A stretch of DNA of 44,168 nt, taken from contig JAHHIB010000075.1 in the NCBI GenBank assembly GCA_019359075.1, positions 1 to 44,168 on the forward strand, given 5' to 3'. Every line of letters starts with the position of its first letter. Position 1 is the first letter of the stretch. Shown piece after piece: positions 1 to 7,887 of this stretch. This DNA is from Kalymmatonema hyalinum WJT4-NPBG1 (lineage in GTDB: Bacteria; Cyanobacteriota; Cyanobacteriia; Cyanobacteriales; Nostocaceae). The notes under the pieces are model-generated. The model did not search any database, had not been told where the DNA came from, and saw only the letters and a program-made list of their open reading frames with translations. Both the position numbers and the translations under genes were made by a program.

Positions 1-71
1 CTGTGGCGACGATAGTTGGCGGGTAGCTGCCTGTGACAATAGCTCGGTGCCAGGATTATTTTTACAACCAT

Positions 72-102
72 AAAGCCTCTTTCTAGATTAGAAAGAGGCT
101 TT
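72..102 (+). terminator. Intrinsic terminator-like hairpin
   Basis: A perfect 13-bp stem (72-84 with 90-102) encloses a 5-nt loop, and the 3' arm ends in a short T run. It would end a plus-strand transcript entering from the left of the window. The 70 bases before it show no recognisable gene end, so the upstream transcript is unknown. Confidence 0.7.
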
Positions 103-687
103 TGGTCATGTAAATAGACATTTGGGTCAATGGCTGGCGATGTCCACCCTACAAAAATCCTGTTATTGCAACTGCTGCAAGATTTGAGTAAAAACGGACA
201 CAAGGCAAGTAACAACTTTCAGTGGCATGCCTCTACTGGGGTGTGTAGGCAAGGCTGCTATCGCGTCCTTAAAATGCAACTGCTTAATGAGCCCAAAGAA
301 AAAACGCTACGGATTTATCAAATGCTGTACTTAGAATTTTAGTCAGTTTTAATCGGCTTAAGCTACTCGCTGTGGAACTTGAGTTCCTGCTGGGTTGACG
401 AAGAATGAAATAACCCTGCTAAGTATATCCGAAACTTCACGTTCCAAGGACACTGGGGAAAACCATATGCAAAGTTCTTTAAGATGATTTTCCAGATAAA
501 AAGTAGTGTAACTACCCCCCACAAAAGTAGGGTTTACACCTCCGCAAAGTGAATGCTGTGAAGTTACCTTAAAGAAGTGTCAAGCAAAGCAAAAAATCTA
601 ACGTAATGCTTTGACAGGAAACCGGAAATGAATGGTGAGTTTTCCTGCAAAAGTATGGTTTACCTGTGATAGTCGGATTTCAACTAG
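103..687. other. Intergenic region with an imperfect direct repeat
   Basis: No convincing gene is seen. A 70-codon frame at 130-342 has no clear ribosome binding site and no recognisable motif. A 15-base word recurs with one mismatch at 523-537 and 649-663 (consensus AAAAGTAKGGTTTAC) in front of the secreted esterase gene. It could be a paired regulator site, but there is no direct support for that. Confidence 0.4.
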
Positions 688-719
688 AAGCCCTCTTTTT
701 TAGAAGGAGAGGAGGGCTT
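688..719 (+). terminator. Hairpin just upstream of the GDSL esterase gene
   Basis: The 8-bp arms AAGCCCTC (688-695) and GAGGGCTT (712-719) are followed by TTTT. It resembles an intrinsic terminator only about 25 nt before the GTG start at 745. It may end an upstream transcript or act as a leader attenuator; the sequence does not decide between these. Confidence 0.5.
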
Positions 720-744
720 TTAAGTTATAGGTCTTTTAGTTAGC

Positions 745-1653
745 GTGAAAAAACAAATTTTTGCAGCAGGACTTGCTCTTTTGTCTGCGATGATGGTTGC
801 ACTCGTAGCTCCAATGCAAAGCTCTAATACAGTACAAATTTCTCATCAAGTCAATCAACTTTACGTCTTTGGCGACAGCCTTTCGGATGTTGGCAATGTA
901 TTACAAGCCACGGGGGGAGCCTATCCCCCCAGCCCTCCCTACTTTCAAGGACGTTATTCCAATGGTTCGGTTTGGGTGGAATATCTTGGCTCTGATCTGG
1001 GATTAACCCCGAAGCAAAACACCAACTTTGCCTATGGTGGTGCAACCACGGGAAGCGCCAGCATAAATGGAGTACCAGGTCTGTTAGCGCAAGTTCAGAG
1101 TTTTACAAAAGCCCACCGGGAGATGAATCCGAATGCGCTTTATGTGTTGTGGGCAGGTGCAAATGATTATCTTCACGGCGCGACCACCAATTCCACGCTG
1201 TCAAGCGAAAATTTATCGAGAGCAGTTCAGTTTCTCTCGAAAGCAGGCGCTAAAAAAATCTTGGTTGCTAACTTACCGGATTTGGGAAAACTTCCAAGCA
1301 CAAGCAATAGTTCTTATTCTAGTGCCCTCAGTTCTTTGACTGTCGCCCACAATCTCAGTTTGACTAAGTCGTTGGATGTGCTGAAACAGGAGTTAGGTTC
1401 TGACACTCAGATCATCAAACTAGATGTATATTCTTTGTATCAACAAGCCATTACAGAACCAGCAAAATTTGGTCTTACGAATGTGACTAGCGCTTGTTTA
1501 AACAATGCTGCTAGCTGTAGCAATGCAAACAAGTTTTTGTTTTGGGACGGTATTCATCCAACAACTGCAGCGCATCAAATCTTGGCAAAAACAGCCTTAA
1601 GAGCGATCAGTACCGAGCTTTCGCTTCCTCCTCGTCCGCAAACAGCGCGCTAA
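745..1653 (+). CDS. Secreted GDSL/SGNH-family lipase or esterase
   Basis: This 302-residue protein has a GTG start and an N-terminal signal peptide (KK followed by a hydrophobic stretch to about residue 24). The SGNH blocks are in order: FGDSLSDVGN at residues 42-51 with nucleophile Ser45, a central Asn/Gly block (NFAYGGATTG), GANDY (block III), and DGIHPT with Asp268 and His271 completing the triad. Length and layout fit plant- and bacterial-type GDSL hydrolases (thermolabile haemolysin/outer-membrane esterase-like), which cleave acyl esters outside the cytoplasm. No autotransporter domain follows, so the product is probably released or periplasmic. The natural substrate cannot be inferred. 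The gene stands alone, with a hairpin immediately upstream and an IS66 remnant starting 26 bp downstream. Confidence 0.88.
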   Translation: MKKQIFAAGLALLSAMMVALVAPMQSSNTVQISHQVNQLYVFGDSLSDVGNVLQATGGAYPPSPPYFQGRYSNGSVWVEYLGSDLGLTPKQNTNFAYGGATTGSASINGVPGLLAQVQSFTKAHREMNPNALYVLWAGANDYLHGATTNSTLSSENLSRAVQFLSKAGAKKILVANLPDLGKLPSTSNSSYSSALSSLTVAHNLSLTKSLDVLKQELGSDTQIIKLDVYSLYQQAITEPAKFGLTNVTSACLNNAASCSNANKFLFWDGIHPTTAAHQILAKTALRAISTELSLPPRPQTAR

Positions 1654-1746
1654 CTTAGTGCTACGTGTTGGGACGCTAGTAACCGTTCAGGGGGGTACAA
1701 AAAGAAGCAAAGCACCCCCGATTCAATCAAACAGGAAGCAAGCAAA

Positions 1747-2150
1747 TTAAGCGGCTCTTAACAAGCCACAATCATCACAAGAGGTAGCAACTTCTGGGAG
1801 TAAAGATGGAGCAGGCTGACCGCCACGAGCGGCAACAACAGCGTGTGTCATAAACTCCAGTACATTACGGCGTTGAGACTTGAGCGTAGTAACCACACTC
1901 AGCATCCGGGCAACAAAATCACTCCCAGCTTTACTTTGAGAGCCAAAGCTAGTACGTCGCCAGATCACAGCAGGACGAATAGCCCTTTCAGCAGCATTAT
2001 TGGTTGGTTCGACACCCTCAACAGTAATAAACAACCACGCCCCATCTCCTCCACCAAAACTTTGACACTGGCTGGAGTTGCTTCCCAATCTTCCTGAGAT
2101 ATGTGTTGTCTGTAGGCAGGGCACTGTTCTTCCATACCTTTGACATTACC
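1747..2150 (-). pseudogene. IS66-family transposase remnant (C-terminal part, frameshifted)
   Basis: The minus-strand frame ending at 1747 carries the highly characteristic IS66 C-terminal block: PTNNAAERAIRPAVIWR, then SFGSQS, a FVARMLSVV segment and NVLEF. Reading into the gene, the frame breaks near 2035-2040. The preceding part (EDWEATPASVKVLVEE) is readable only in the neighbouring frame, up to about 2150, where recognisable sequence stops. The usual N-terminal, zinc-finger and DDE-core parts are missing. The gene is therefore both truncated and frameshifted and cannot make an active transposase. Confidence 0.85.
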
Positions 2151-2171
2151 AGAATTTGGTTCCTATTTTTG

Positions 2172-2226
2172 GCGAACGCGCTTCGGCGTGTCGCAAAGCG
2201 ACTCAGCGCCCGCCGCAGGCGATCGC
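2172..2226. repeat. GC-rich HIP1-containing dispersed repeat inside the IS remnant
   Basis: The segment consists of GC-rich words (GCGAACGCG, CGGCGTG, CGCAAAGCGAC, CAGCGCCCGCCGCAGG) ending in GCGATCGC. Blocks with the same words occur at 37918-38045, 39241-39350 and 43863-43930. Such small dispersed repeats are common between genes in filamentous cyanobacteria. Here it sits within the IS66 remnant, so it was inserted or recombined into it. Confidence 0.6.
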
Positions 2227-2250
2227 ACTTCTACCCCCCCTGAACGGTTA

Positions 2251-2640
2251 CCAAATATCTCCACTAAAACTAGCTTTTTTAAAATTAACTTTGTGCAGAT
2301 TGAAACCAGCCGCCCAGCCAACGCGAATTCCATCAAAAGCTTGCTGAATGTACTTGATTAAAGTTGAATTTGGAAGACGATGCGTGAATTTAAGACGCAG
2401 AATTCTCAGAACGAGCCGTGGAAAACTCACTACAACTCTTTTCAATACGAAGTCTGGTCGGTGTTTTTGCCAACAATAACAAAGATTGCGCTCATCGTAA
2501 TAATTAATCCAGGGTCTGCATTTAAAATCTGGTGAATAGTGCCAAACAATTGAAGCTGGATTGACTGCTTAAGGTGCATCAATATGATTGAGCAGTTTGA
2601 ATCTACCTGGAGATAGGGTATGTCTCACAATGAAAGAGTC
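2251..2640 (-). pseudogene. Decayed coding sequence abutting the IS66 end, possibly a glycosyltransferase C-terminus
   Basis: One minus-strand frame stays open for 106 codons (2568 down to 2251) without a start codon and reads like real protein (SIVWHYSPDFKCRPWINYYD, later GWAAGFNLHKVNFKKASF). The same frame continues upstream beyond a single in-frame TAA at 2569-2571 (SPGRFKLLNHIDAP). Downstream it is cut off by a TAA lying inside the IS66 inverted repeat. The YYDER and aromatic-rich character recalls the C-terminal region of GT2 glycosyltransferases, but that is only an impression. The stop codon, missing start and IS-truncated end make it a pseudogene. Confidence 0.5.
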
Positions 2641-2717
2641 TAGGCTTGTCTAAATACCTTGCTACCTTAATGTGGTAAGCAAATGACATCCATACCTGAC
2701 ACGTACAAATATAAATT

Positions 2718-3284
2718 ATGGATACCTTATTAAGCATTGGGATTGGCATCGCTTTGAGCGCCGCTTGTGGCTTTCGGGTCTTTGTACCCCCGCTTGTCAT
2801 GAGTATTGCCGCACTTTATGGGCATTTGCAACTTGCACCGGAATTTGAGTGGATTGGAACCTATCCAGCGCTTTTTGCGTTTGCCGTAGCGACTAGTATT
2901 GAGATTGCTGCTTATTACATTCCCTGGGTCGATCATGCCTTGGATATAGTCTCCACACCAACGGCGATCGCCGTCGGCACTTTCATGACCAAAGCCTTAG
3001 TTCACGGCACAACTGACCCTTTGCTTGAATGGACAGTAGCAGTCATTGCTGGTGGTGGTGCTGCGGGTATTTTCCAAACCTTGACGGGAATGCTTCGCGT
3101 GTCTTCAACAGCACTAACAGGTGGAATTGGTAATCCTGTCGTTTCAACAATTGAAGCTGGCAGTTCGTTTATCTTATCGGTACTGGCTATCTTTGTGCCA
3201 ATATTAGCTGTGGGATTGGTGGTAACTGGAGTCACCTTCTTGATTCAAAAGGTATTACAAAGAGCGAATGTAGGCGAGTCTTAG
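2718..3284 (+). CDS. DUF4126-family integral membrane protein
   Basis: The 188-residue product is strongly hydrophobic, with about five membrane segments. It shows the layout of the DUF4126 family: an N-terminal TLLSIGIGIALSAACGFRVF segment, a central YIPWVDHALDIVSTPTA motif and a TGGIGNPVVSTIEA loop before the last membrane segments. The family has no established biochemical function; its conserved polar Asp/His residues inside the membrane would suit a carrier or channel role, but this is inference. It has its own upstream region and no tight partner. No good ribosome binding site precedes the ATG, although the start fits the first membrane segment. Confidence 0.75.
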   Translation: MDTLLSIGIGIALSAACGFRVFVPPLVMSIAALYGHLQLAPEFEWIGTYPALFAFAVATSIEIAAYYIPWVDHALDIVSTPTAIAVGTFMTKALVHGTTDPLLEWTVAVIAGGGAAGIFQTLTGMLRVSSTALTGGIGNPVVSTIEAGSSFILSVLAIFVPILAVGLVVTGVTFLIQKVLQRANVGES

Positions 3285-3371
3285 AAGATGTTTATCAACT
3301 TTTTCTTTTGAATGAGAAATAAGTAAAAAATTAACTTTTCCTTAATTTAAAAAAGCTAAAAAACGAAAAAT

Positions 3372-4001
3372 ATGAGATTGATTCATTTTAATAATTGGTT
3401 ACGACGCTCTCAAGAATTTGTTCTGCTGTTTGACTCAATTGCTGCCGCTAAAGACATTGCTTATATGCTTAACGCTCAGTGGGATGAGTGCAACGGTGTA
3501 GTGATGACCAAATGTGACCAGGTAGCTGTTCACACTGCAGCTAGCCTTATGGAAGCTTCATGGTGTTATCAAGGTGCTTCTGTCGCCGTTTTAACTAGAT
3601 TGACAACTGATGAGCTTCTGCGTCGTTATGCAATAGGAGAAAGGAATTTTAGCAATGCGAACTTGAGGTGTGCAGAGCTTTGCGATCGCAGTTTAAGTGA
3701 AATTAATCTGAGTTGTGCTAAATTGAGTTTGGCTAACCTCAGTGGGGCTAACCTAAAAAGAGCCAACTTAACAGCAGCAGATATGAGGGAAGCTAACCTA
3801 CGTGATACAAACTTAAGTGAGACACACCTGGTTAGGGCTAACTTGGTATCAGCAAATTTGTCGGGTGCAGATTTAAGAGGGGCAAATTTGAGTCATTGTT
3901 GCTTGGATGATGCCAATTTAAGTGAAGCAGACTTAAGAGGTGCCAATCTGACGCAGGCAGACTTAAGAGGGGCTAACCTAATTGGAACACTTTTTGATTA
4001 G
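3372..4001 (+). CDS. Pentapeptide-repeat protein
   Basis: The 209-residue protein has a non-repeat N-terminal part (about residues 1-90) with no clear signal peptide. It is followed from about residue 95 by roughly 20 tandem A(N/D)Lxx units, such as ANLSGADLRGANL, running almost to the end. Such repeats fold into a right-handed quadrilateral beta-helix. These proteins are abundant in cyanobacteria, and most have no known function; a few mimic DNA or act in organelle or carboxysome assembly. The N-terminal part is not recognised. A perfect 13-bp hairpin just after the stop separates it from the convergent gene at 4077. Confidence 0.85.
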   Translation: MRLIHFNNWLRRSQEFVLLFDSIAAAKDIAYMLNAQWDECNGVVMTKCDQVAVHTAASLMEASWCYQGASVAVLTRLTTDELLRRYAIGERNFSNANLRCAELCDRSLSEINLSCAKLSLANLSGANLKRANLTAADMREANLRDTNLSETHLVRANLVSANLSGADLRGANLSHCCLDDANLSEADLRGANLTQADLRGANLIGTLFD

Positions 4002-4004
4002 GTG

Positions 4005-4046
4005 CGTAGACGCCCTCAGCAGAAAGCGTTCCGGAGGGCGTCTACG
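4005..4046. terminator. Long perfect hairpin between convergent genes
   Basis: CGTAGACGCCCTC (4005-4017) pairs perfectly with GAGGGCGTCTACG (4034-4046) around a 16-nt loop. There is no T tract on either strand, so it may be a factor-dependent or bidirectional transcript end, or a REP-like dispersed repeat. It lies between the pentapeptide gene and the convergent DUF4383-like gene. Confidence 0.6.
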
Positions 4047-4076
4047 ATATCCCCAGTCTCACCCTGGCAAATCCCT

Positions 4077-4514
4077 CTACACCATTCTCGTGCCGGCTTC
4101 GTTCACTTCCTGTGGTGACACTGGTTCCACGAACCCAAAGTAGGCTGCGATCGCTGCCGTTACACCATGAAACCAGACATTATTCCCAAAGATTGGGATG
4201 AGACCGAACATCGTGTTAGCGCCTGGAATCAAACCCAAAACAGCTAGCAATGCATACGAAATTGCCACAATCTGTGCATATGACCGTGCAAAGCCAAAGC
4301 TCCAAAAGGCAGCGATACCCAAAGCCCCAACTGCTAATTTGATGACGTTAAATATGACATTGGTTGGAAAAAGACCGAATTGGTAGCCATATCCAGCATC
4401 AACTTTGATCACAGGTGCGTTGTTAGGTAGTGTAAGCAAACCTGGCACAAATCCTGATATACCAAGGAGCAGAATGAAGATTCCCAAGATTAGAGCAAAG
4501 TAGCGCGTTCTCAT
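4077..4514 (-). CDS. DUF4383-like small membrane protein
   Basis: The 145-residue product begins MRTRYFALILGIFILLLG and has about four membrane segments, with the conserved-looking GANTMFGLIPIFGNNVWFH loop before the last. This pattern matches the DUF4383 family of small bacterial membrane proteins of unknown function. The ATG at 4514 is preferred over an upstream in-frame ATG at 4649, because the extra 45 residues are polar and unlike the family, and they overlap the STRR at 4634-4660. The gene is divergent from the M28 peptidase gene. Confidence 0.72.
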   Translation of the reverse strand: MRTRYFALILGIFILLLGISGFVPGLLTLPNNAPVIKVDAGYGYQFGLFPTNVIFNVIKLAVGALGIAAFWSFGFARSYAQIVAISYALLAVLGLIPGANTMFGLIPIFGNNVWFHGVTAAIAAYFGFVEPVSPQEVNEAGTRMV

Positions 4515-4633
4515 ACTAAAACCTTCTGTTGATATAAGCTTGATATTCTTCAACAGGTAACACTGTTTCTCTTTGGAGTTCCTCTCTCTTAAGAAGAAGC
4601 TACTGTTAAATTTGCTCGTGTTTATAAATACAA

Positions 4634-4660
4634 AATATGCAATATGCAATAAGCAGTAAG
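4634..4660. repeat. Heptamer STRR at the 5' edge of the peptidase frame
   Basis: Units AATATGC, AATATGC, AATAAGC and a partial AGTAAGT follow one another at 7-base spacing. The first possible ATG of the downstream peptidase frame (4637) falls inside this array, which argues that the real start lies further in. Confidence 0.6.
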
Positions 4661-4711
4661 TCCTTCTCGCGCTTTGCTGTTAATATCGCTAACGTGGAGT
4701 TAAATGCGGAA

Positions 4712-5710
4712 ATGCCAAAAGTCACAGTTGCAATCGGACTGAGTGTCTTGGCTATCATTCTAGGTACTCTCATAAGTGGGGCGTATTTTGCCATGATTCA
4801 GATGCCAGGAGAAAGCTTCAGGGGTCAGTTGCCTGCACTGACTCAGAAAGAAACCACACTACGGGATGCCCTAAAACGAGATGTGGAAAAGCTTGCCAGT
4901 GATATTGGACAACGCAACTACGTGTACTATAAAGGTTTGTCAGCTGCTGCTGATTTCCTCAAAGCTTCCTTTGCCTCTGCTGGGTACTCAGTCACACAGC
5001 AGGGATACACAATTAATAACCAAACCTACTACAACCTTGAAGTTGAAATTCAAGGGTCAGAACGAGCTGACGAGATTGTCATTATCGGCGGTCATTATGA
5101 CTCAGTGTCTTTTAGTCCGGGAGCAAACGATAATGGCACTGGTGCTGCAGCTACCCTAGAGCTTGCTCGTCTATTTGCTGGTAAAAAGCCTGAGCGAACC
5201 TTACGCTTTGTCGAGTTTGTCAATGAAGAACCGCCCTTTTTCCAGACAGAAAATATGGGCAGTCTAGTCTATGCCAGACGTTGCAAACAGCGAAAAGAAA
5301 AAGTTGTTGCCATGCTTAGCTTGGAAACAATGGGCTATTACTCCGATGAGATTGGCAGCCAGAAATATCCCGCTCCTCTGAGTTCTATTTATCCGTTACA
5401 AGGAAACTACATTGGCTTTGTTGGCAACATCGCTTCTGGAGCATTGGTTAGGGATGCGATCGCCTCCTTCCGCCGCCATACTCAATTTCCCTCTGAAGGT
5501 GCTGCTCTTGCTGGCGAGATTCCTGGCGTTGGCTGGTCAGATCATTGGTCATTCTGGCAGCAGGGCTATCCTGGCGTGATGGTTACAGATACCGCGCCTT
5601 TCCGCTATCCTTATTACCATACCCAAGGAGATACACCGGACAAAGTTGACTACGAGCGCTTGGCACGAGTCGTTGCTGGCTTGGAGCGTGTCATTGCCGA
5701 TTTAACGTGA
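4712..5710 (+). CDS. Membrane-anchored M28-family zinc peptidase
   Basis: The protein has a single N-terminal membrane anchor (VAIGLSVLAIILGTLISGAY) followed by an M28 (aminopeptidase Y/S type) catalytic domain. Visible metal-binding and catalytic motifs are GGHYDS, GANDNGTGAAA, FVNEEPP (paired Glu), LSLETMGYYSD and the late YYHTQGDTPDK with the last His ligand. The family removes N-terminal residues from peptides using two zinc ions; the anchor places this enzyme outside the cytoplasmic membrane. The frame is open from an ATG at 4637, but those first 25 codons include an STRR, so the ATG at 4712, with GGAG 12 nt upstream, is preferred. The specific substrate is unknown. Confidence 0.83.
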   Translation: MPKVTVAIGLSVLAIILGTLISGAYFAMIQMPGESFRGQLPALTQKETTLRDALKRDVEKLASDIGQRNYVYYKGLSAAADFLKASFASAGYSVTQQGYTINNQTYYNLEVEIQGSERADEIVIIGGHYDSVSFSPGANDNGTGAAATLELARLFAGKKPERTLRFVEFVNEEPPFFQTENMGSLVYARRCKQRKEKVVAMLSLETMGYYSDEIGSQKYPAPLSSIYPLQGNYIGFVGNIASGALVRDAIASFRRHTQFPSEGAALAGEIPGVGWSDHWSFWQQGYPGVMVTDTAPFRYPYYHTQGDTPDKVDYERLARVVAGLERVIADLT

Positions 5711-5931
5711 GTTCGACGAACTAAAAAACGGCAGGAGGCAGAGCAGGCAAGTCTTTTGGGTAAATATAAGCGTGAGGGTTTTTTCGGGAGATAAGTATAA
5801 GCAGCCAAACCTGCCATCAAATTGACTAAGAATCTGTAATCAGTTGCTGCAAGAAGTACGATGTTGCTAGGTAACACTTACAGTACATTGCAAGTAATTG
5901 AAGTACAATACTGAGGTCTAAAAGCCATACT

Positions 5932-6927
5932 CTAAGCCCTTTTTACTTCTCTTTTCTGACTTCTGACTTCTGAATTCTGCTGTAATATGCGTCGGCGCAG
6001 AGCGTAAAGCAGCGACAGTATTCTAGTGTAAGCATTAGAGCCGAACCATTGCAGCATGGCGATCGCCAAACTCAAGCGAAAGTATTCCCGCGAGTAACGT
6101 AACAGAGGGAAGTGAGAAATGGCTTGTTGCTGAAAATGAATCGCCCTCTTGTAGTCTCTATTACCACTTTGCAGGGCTTTCCAAGCTAAAAACATGTTGG
6201 CATGAGCATAGCTTCGGCTTTTTAAATACAGTAGTTCCGGCGGTGCACAGCTGAATGCTTTCTCAATAATCATCTCAAAAGCTTCTTCCACCACTTGCCA
6301 GTTTTTGGTCATATTATTAAGGTGGATTCGATAGCGCATTAAAGGTTCTTTGATCACTGCAAAGGGATAACGAGCAGCAATACGAATCCACATATCCCAA
6401 TCGTCTATGTTGCGTAAATTTGGGTCAAATTCCCCAACCGTGTCAAAACAACAGCGACGAACCATAACTGAAGACGAAGGTACTGTATTTTGCACCACGA
6501 GTTGTTTCCATACATCACCCTCAGCATTTGAGATCATGACTCTACCTGTGGGCTGACTTTGTGCATCAATGACAGCCATCCAAGTATGCACCAAGCCTAC
6601 TGCGGGATTATTTTCCAAACAACGCACTTGTTTTTCTAGCATGGTCGGGTCCCACAAATCATCAGCGTCCAAGAATGCTATATACTCTCCTTGAGCATTA
6701 GCAATACCTGTGTTGCGTGCTTTGGGTACGCCCTGATTTGTTTGGGAAATCAGTTTCACTCGTGAATCTACTAGCTGAGAAACCCATTCGATAATATTGT
6801 CTGCGCTACCATCATTAATAATTAATACTTCAAAATCACTAAAGGTCTGCCTCAGAACGCTCTCCACTGTTTCAGGGAGGTAGGTCATTGCATTATAAGC
6901 CGGAATAACAATAGAAACCTTGACCAT
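5932..6927 (-). CDS. GT2-family glycosyltransferase
   Basis: The 331-residue GT-A enzyme opens with KVSIVIPAYNAMTYLPETVES, followed by the nucleotide-binding INDGSAD motif and a FLDADDLWDP DXD-type metal site near residue 93. A RNIDDWDMWIRIA segment matches the acceptor-side ED-like motif. Such enzymes transfer a sugar from an NDP donor onto a growing surface or exported polysaccharide in the cytoplasm. GAGGAAG lies about 7 nt before the ATG at 6927, and a dyad resembling the one upstream of treS sits directly behind it (6941-6964). The last dozen or so codons run through a heptamer STRR (5947-5980), giving a charged tail that is probably not part of the fold. It lies 38 bp from the acetyltransferase gene, probably in one transcript. 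Confidence 0.88.
   Translation of the reverse strand: MVKVSIVIPAYNAMTYLPETVESVLRQTFSDFEVLIINDGSADNIIEWVSQLVDSRVKLISQTNQGVPKARNTGIANAQGEYIAFLDADDLWDPTMLEKQVRCLENNPAVGLVHTWMAVIDAQSQPTGRVMISNAEGDVWKQLVVQNTVPSSSVMVRRCCFDTVGEFDPNLRNIDDWDMWIRIAARYPFAVIKEPLMRYRIHLNNMTKNWQVVEEAFEMIIEKAFSCAPPELLYLKSRSYAHANMFLAWKALQSGNRDYKRAIHFQQQAISHFPLLRYSREYFRLSLAIAMLQWFGSNAYTRILSLLYALRRRILQQNSEVRSQKREVKRA
5947..5980. repeat. Heptamer STRR inside the 3' end of the GT2 gene
   Basis: Plus-strand units TTCTCTT, TTCTGAC, TTCTGAC, TTCTGAA and TTCTGC are in tandem at 7-base spacing. They encode the C-terminal residues NSEVRSQKREV of the glycosyltransferase on the other strand. Confidence 0.7.
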
Positions 6928-6940
6928 TTTCGGTCTTCCT

Positions 6941-6964
6941 CAGTATTTTAGTAATCGAAAGTAC
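6941..6964 (-). promoter_or_regulatory. Dyad motif upstream of the GT2 gene, shared with treS
   Basis: The plus-strand TATTTTAGTAATCGAAAGTAC at 6944-6964 matches 18 of 21 bases of the motif at 16402-16422 upstream of the trehalose synthase gene. Both are partly palindromic. Here it lies about 14 nt in front of the start codon, so a bound protein could affect transcription or the 5' leader. A shared regulator is inferred, not shown. Confidence 0.45.
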
Positions 6965-6965
6965 A

Positions 6966-7583
6966 TTATCTATACAGACTATCGCTATTAGAATGACTTG
7001 ATACTGATGCCAGTTCTGAAGCTTGCTGTGATTCGTTGTTCATCAAAGACAAAGGGGTATTGAGTGTGCGAATAACTCTTGCTGGATTTCCTACTACCAC
7101 GGTGCAACTAGGAACGTCTTTCACCACAACAGAACCAGCTCCAATCACAGCATTATCCCCAACTGTAATCGGTCCGATAATCACAACATTGGAACCTATT
7201 TCTACGTTATTTCCAATTTTTGGAGACCCACTGGCTGTACCATCTGGTAGCATCTTATTTCCAATAGTGGTTGAATGCCTCAAGGTACAATTCATACCTA
7301 TGATCGTTTCATGATTTACGACCAAACCTTGACAATGAAGTAGCTTAAGATTTGGTCCTATCTGTGTATCCCAAGGTAATTCAACCCCTAATATCCACTC
7401 TATTAAAAACTGGTACAAAGCTCGATAAAAACTAGAAAACCAAGAAAAAGGCGCAGGCAGATTCCCAAGTATTTTTGTCGAGCGAAACATCAATAATATG
7501 AAACGTGATTTGGAGCTTGTTCCCTTATTTACTTGCCAATCTTGCAGCATCGAATTAAGAAAAATAATCATTAATGATGACAT
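6966..7583 (-). CDS. Hexapeptide-repeat O-acetyltransferase (serine acetyltransferase-like)
   Basis: The 205-residue product ends in a left-handed beta-helix region typical of LbH acyltransferases. From about residue 110 it has imperfect [LIV]-G-x(4) turns such as IGNNVEIGSNVVIIGPITVG, then VIGAGSVVVKDVPSCTVVVGNPARVI. His residues in the HCQGLVVNHETIIG region fit the catalytic site of CysE/WcaB-type enzymes. With glycosyltransferase and export genes around it, acetylation of a sugar in a surface polysaccharide is more likely than cysteine synthesis. It probably shares a transcript with the GT2 gene. The N-terminal 85 residues are hydrophobic and family-variable, and the exact start (7583, or the ATG at 7571) is uncertain. 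Confidence 0.8.
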   Translation of the reverse strand: MSSLMIIFLNSMLQDWQVNKGTSSKSRFILLMFRSTKILGNLPAPFSWFSSFYRALYQFLIEWILGVELPWDTQIGPNLKLLHCQGLVVNHETIIGMNCTLRHSTTIGNKMLPDGTASGSPKIGNNVEIGSNVVIIGPITVGDNAVIGAGSVVVKDVPSCTVVVGNPARVIRTLNTPLSLMNNESQQASELASVSSHSNSDSLYR

Positions 7584-7887
7584 CTGCTTGCTCCAATAAT
7601 AGGGAGTTTAACCGTATTTTTAGACTTAAAATACCTAGTTTTAAAAAAGTAGAAATTCAAAAAATTTAAATCACAAGCTTTTCGCTCCTCCTTTTTGACA
7701 ATATCTTCAGAGCCATGGTTTGGACAATTTTTCACCGGAAGGATGAAGTGTGAAATTTTAAGTATGAGATGAAGTAGCTCGTATTTCATTATTCATCCTT
7801 TAGGCTTTATTCTGTCATGTATTCTGACGTAGTTTTCAAAACATTAATTTTTGTCTATAACCTTACTTTTGTGTGAATACATGAATT
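7584..7887. other. AT-rich intergenic spacer
   Basis: No gene, RNA or strong hairpin is seen. A 72-codon minus-strand frame (7571-7789) overlaps the acetyltransferase start and has no motif or convincing ribosome binding site. The spacer separates the acetyltransferase from the upstream methyltransferase gene. Confidence 0.5.

Larger units (their letters stand above)
1679..2251 (-). mobile_element. Internally deleted IS66-family element with intact inverted repeats
   Basis: The ends are a perfect 17-bp inverted repeat, GTAACCGTTCAGGGGGG at 1679-1695 and its complement at 2235-2251. Just inside, the match continues after one extra C at the right end. Between them lies only the C-terminal part of an IS66-type transposase on the minus strand and a GC-rich dispersed repeat. 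Complete IS66-family elements are usually 2-3 kb, so most of the interior is gone. The 8-bp flanks (1671-1678 and 2252-2259) do not match, so no target duplication is visible. If the ends still work, the element could only move with a transposase supplied from elsewhere. Confidence 0.8.

Noticed and set aside
130-342. 70-codon plus-strand frame after the first terminator
   Set aside because: No ribosome binding site, no motif and a composition like the flanking non-coding DNA.
2241-2260. Similarity of CGGTTACCAAATATC to the treS/GT2 dyad
   Set aside because: It spans the junction of the IS66 inverted repeat and flanking DNA, so the match is a coincidence.
2140-2361. 73-codon plus-strand frame over the IS66 right end
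   Set aside because: It crosses the dispersed repeat and the inverted repeat and shows no protein-like signal; the minus strand has the coding remnant.
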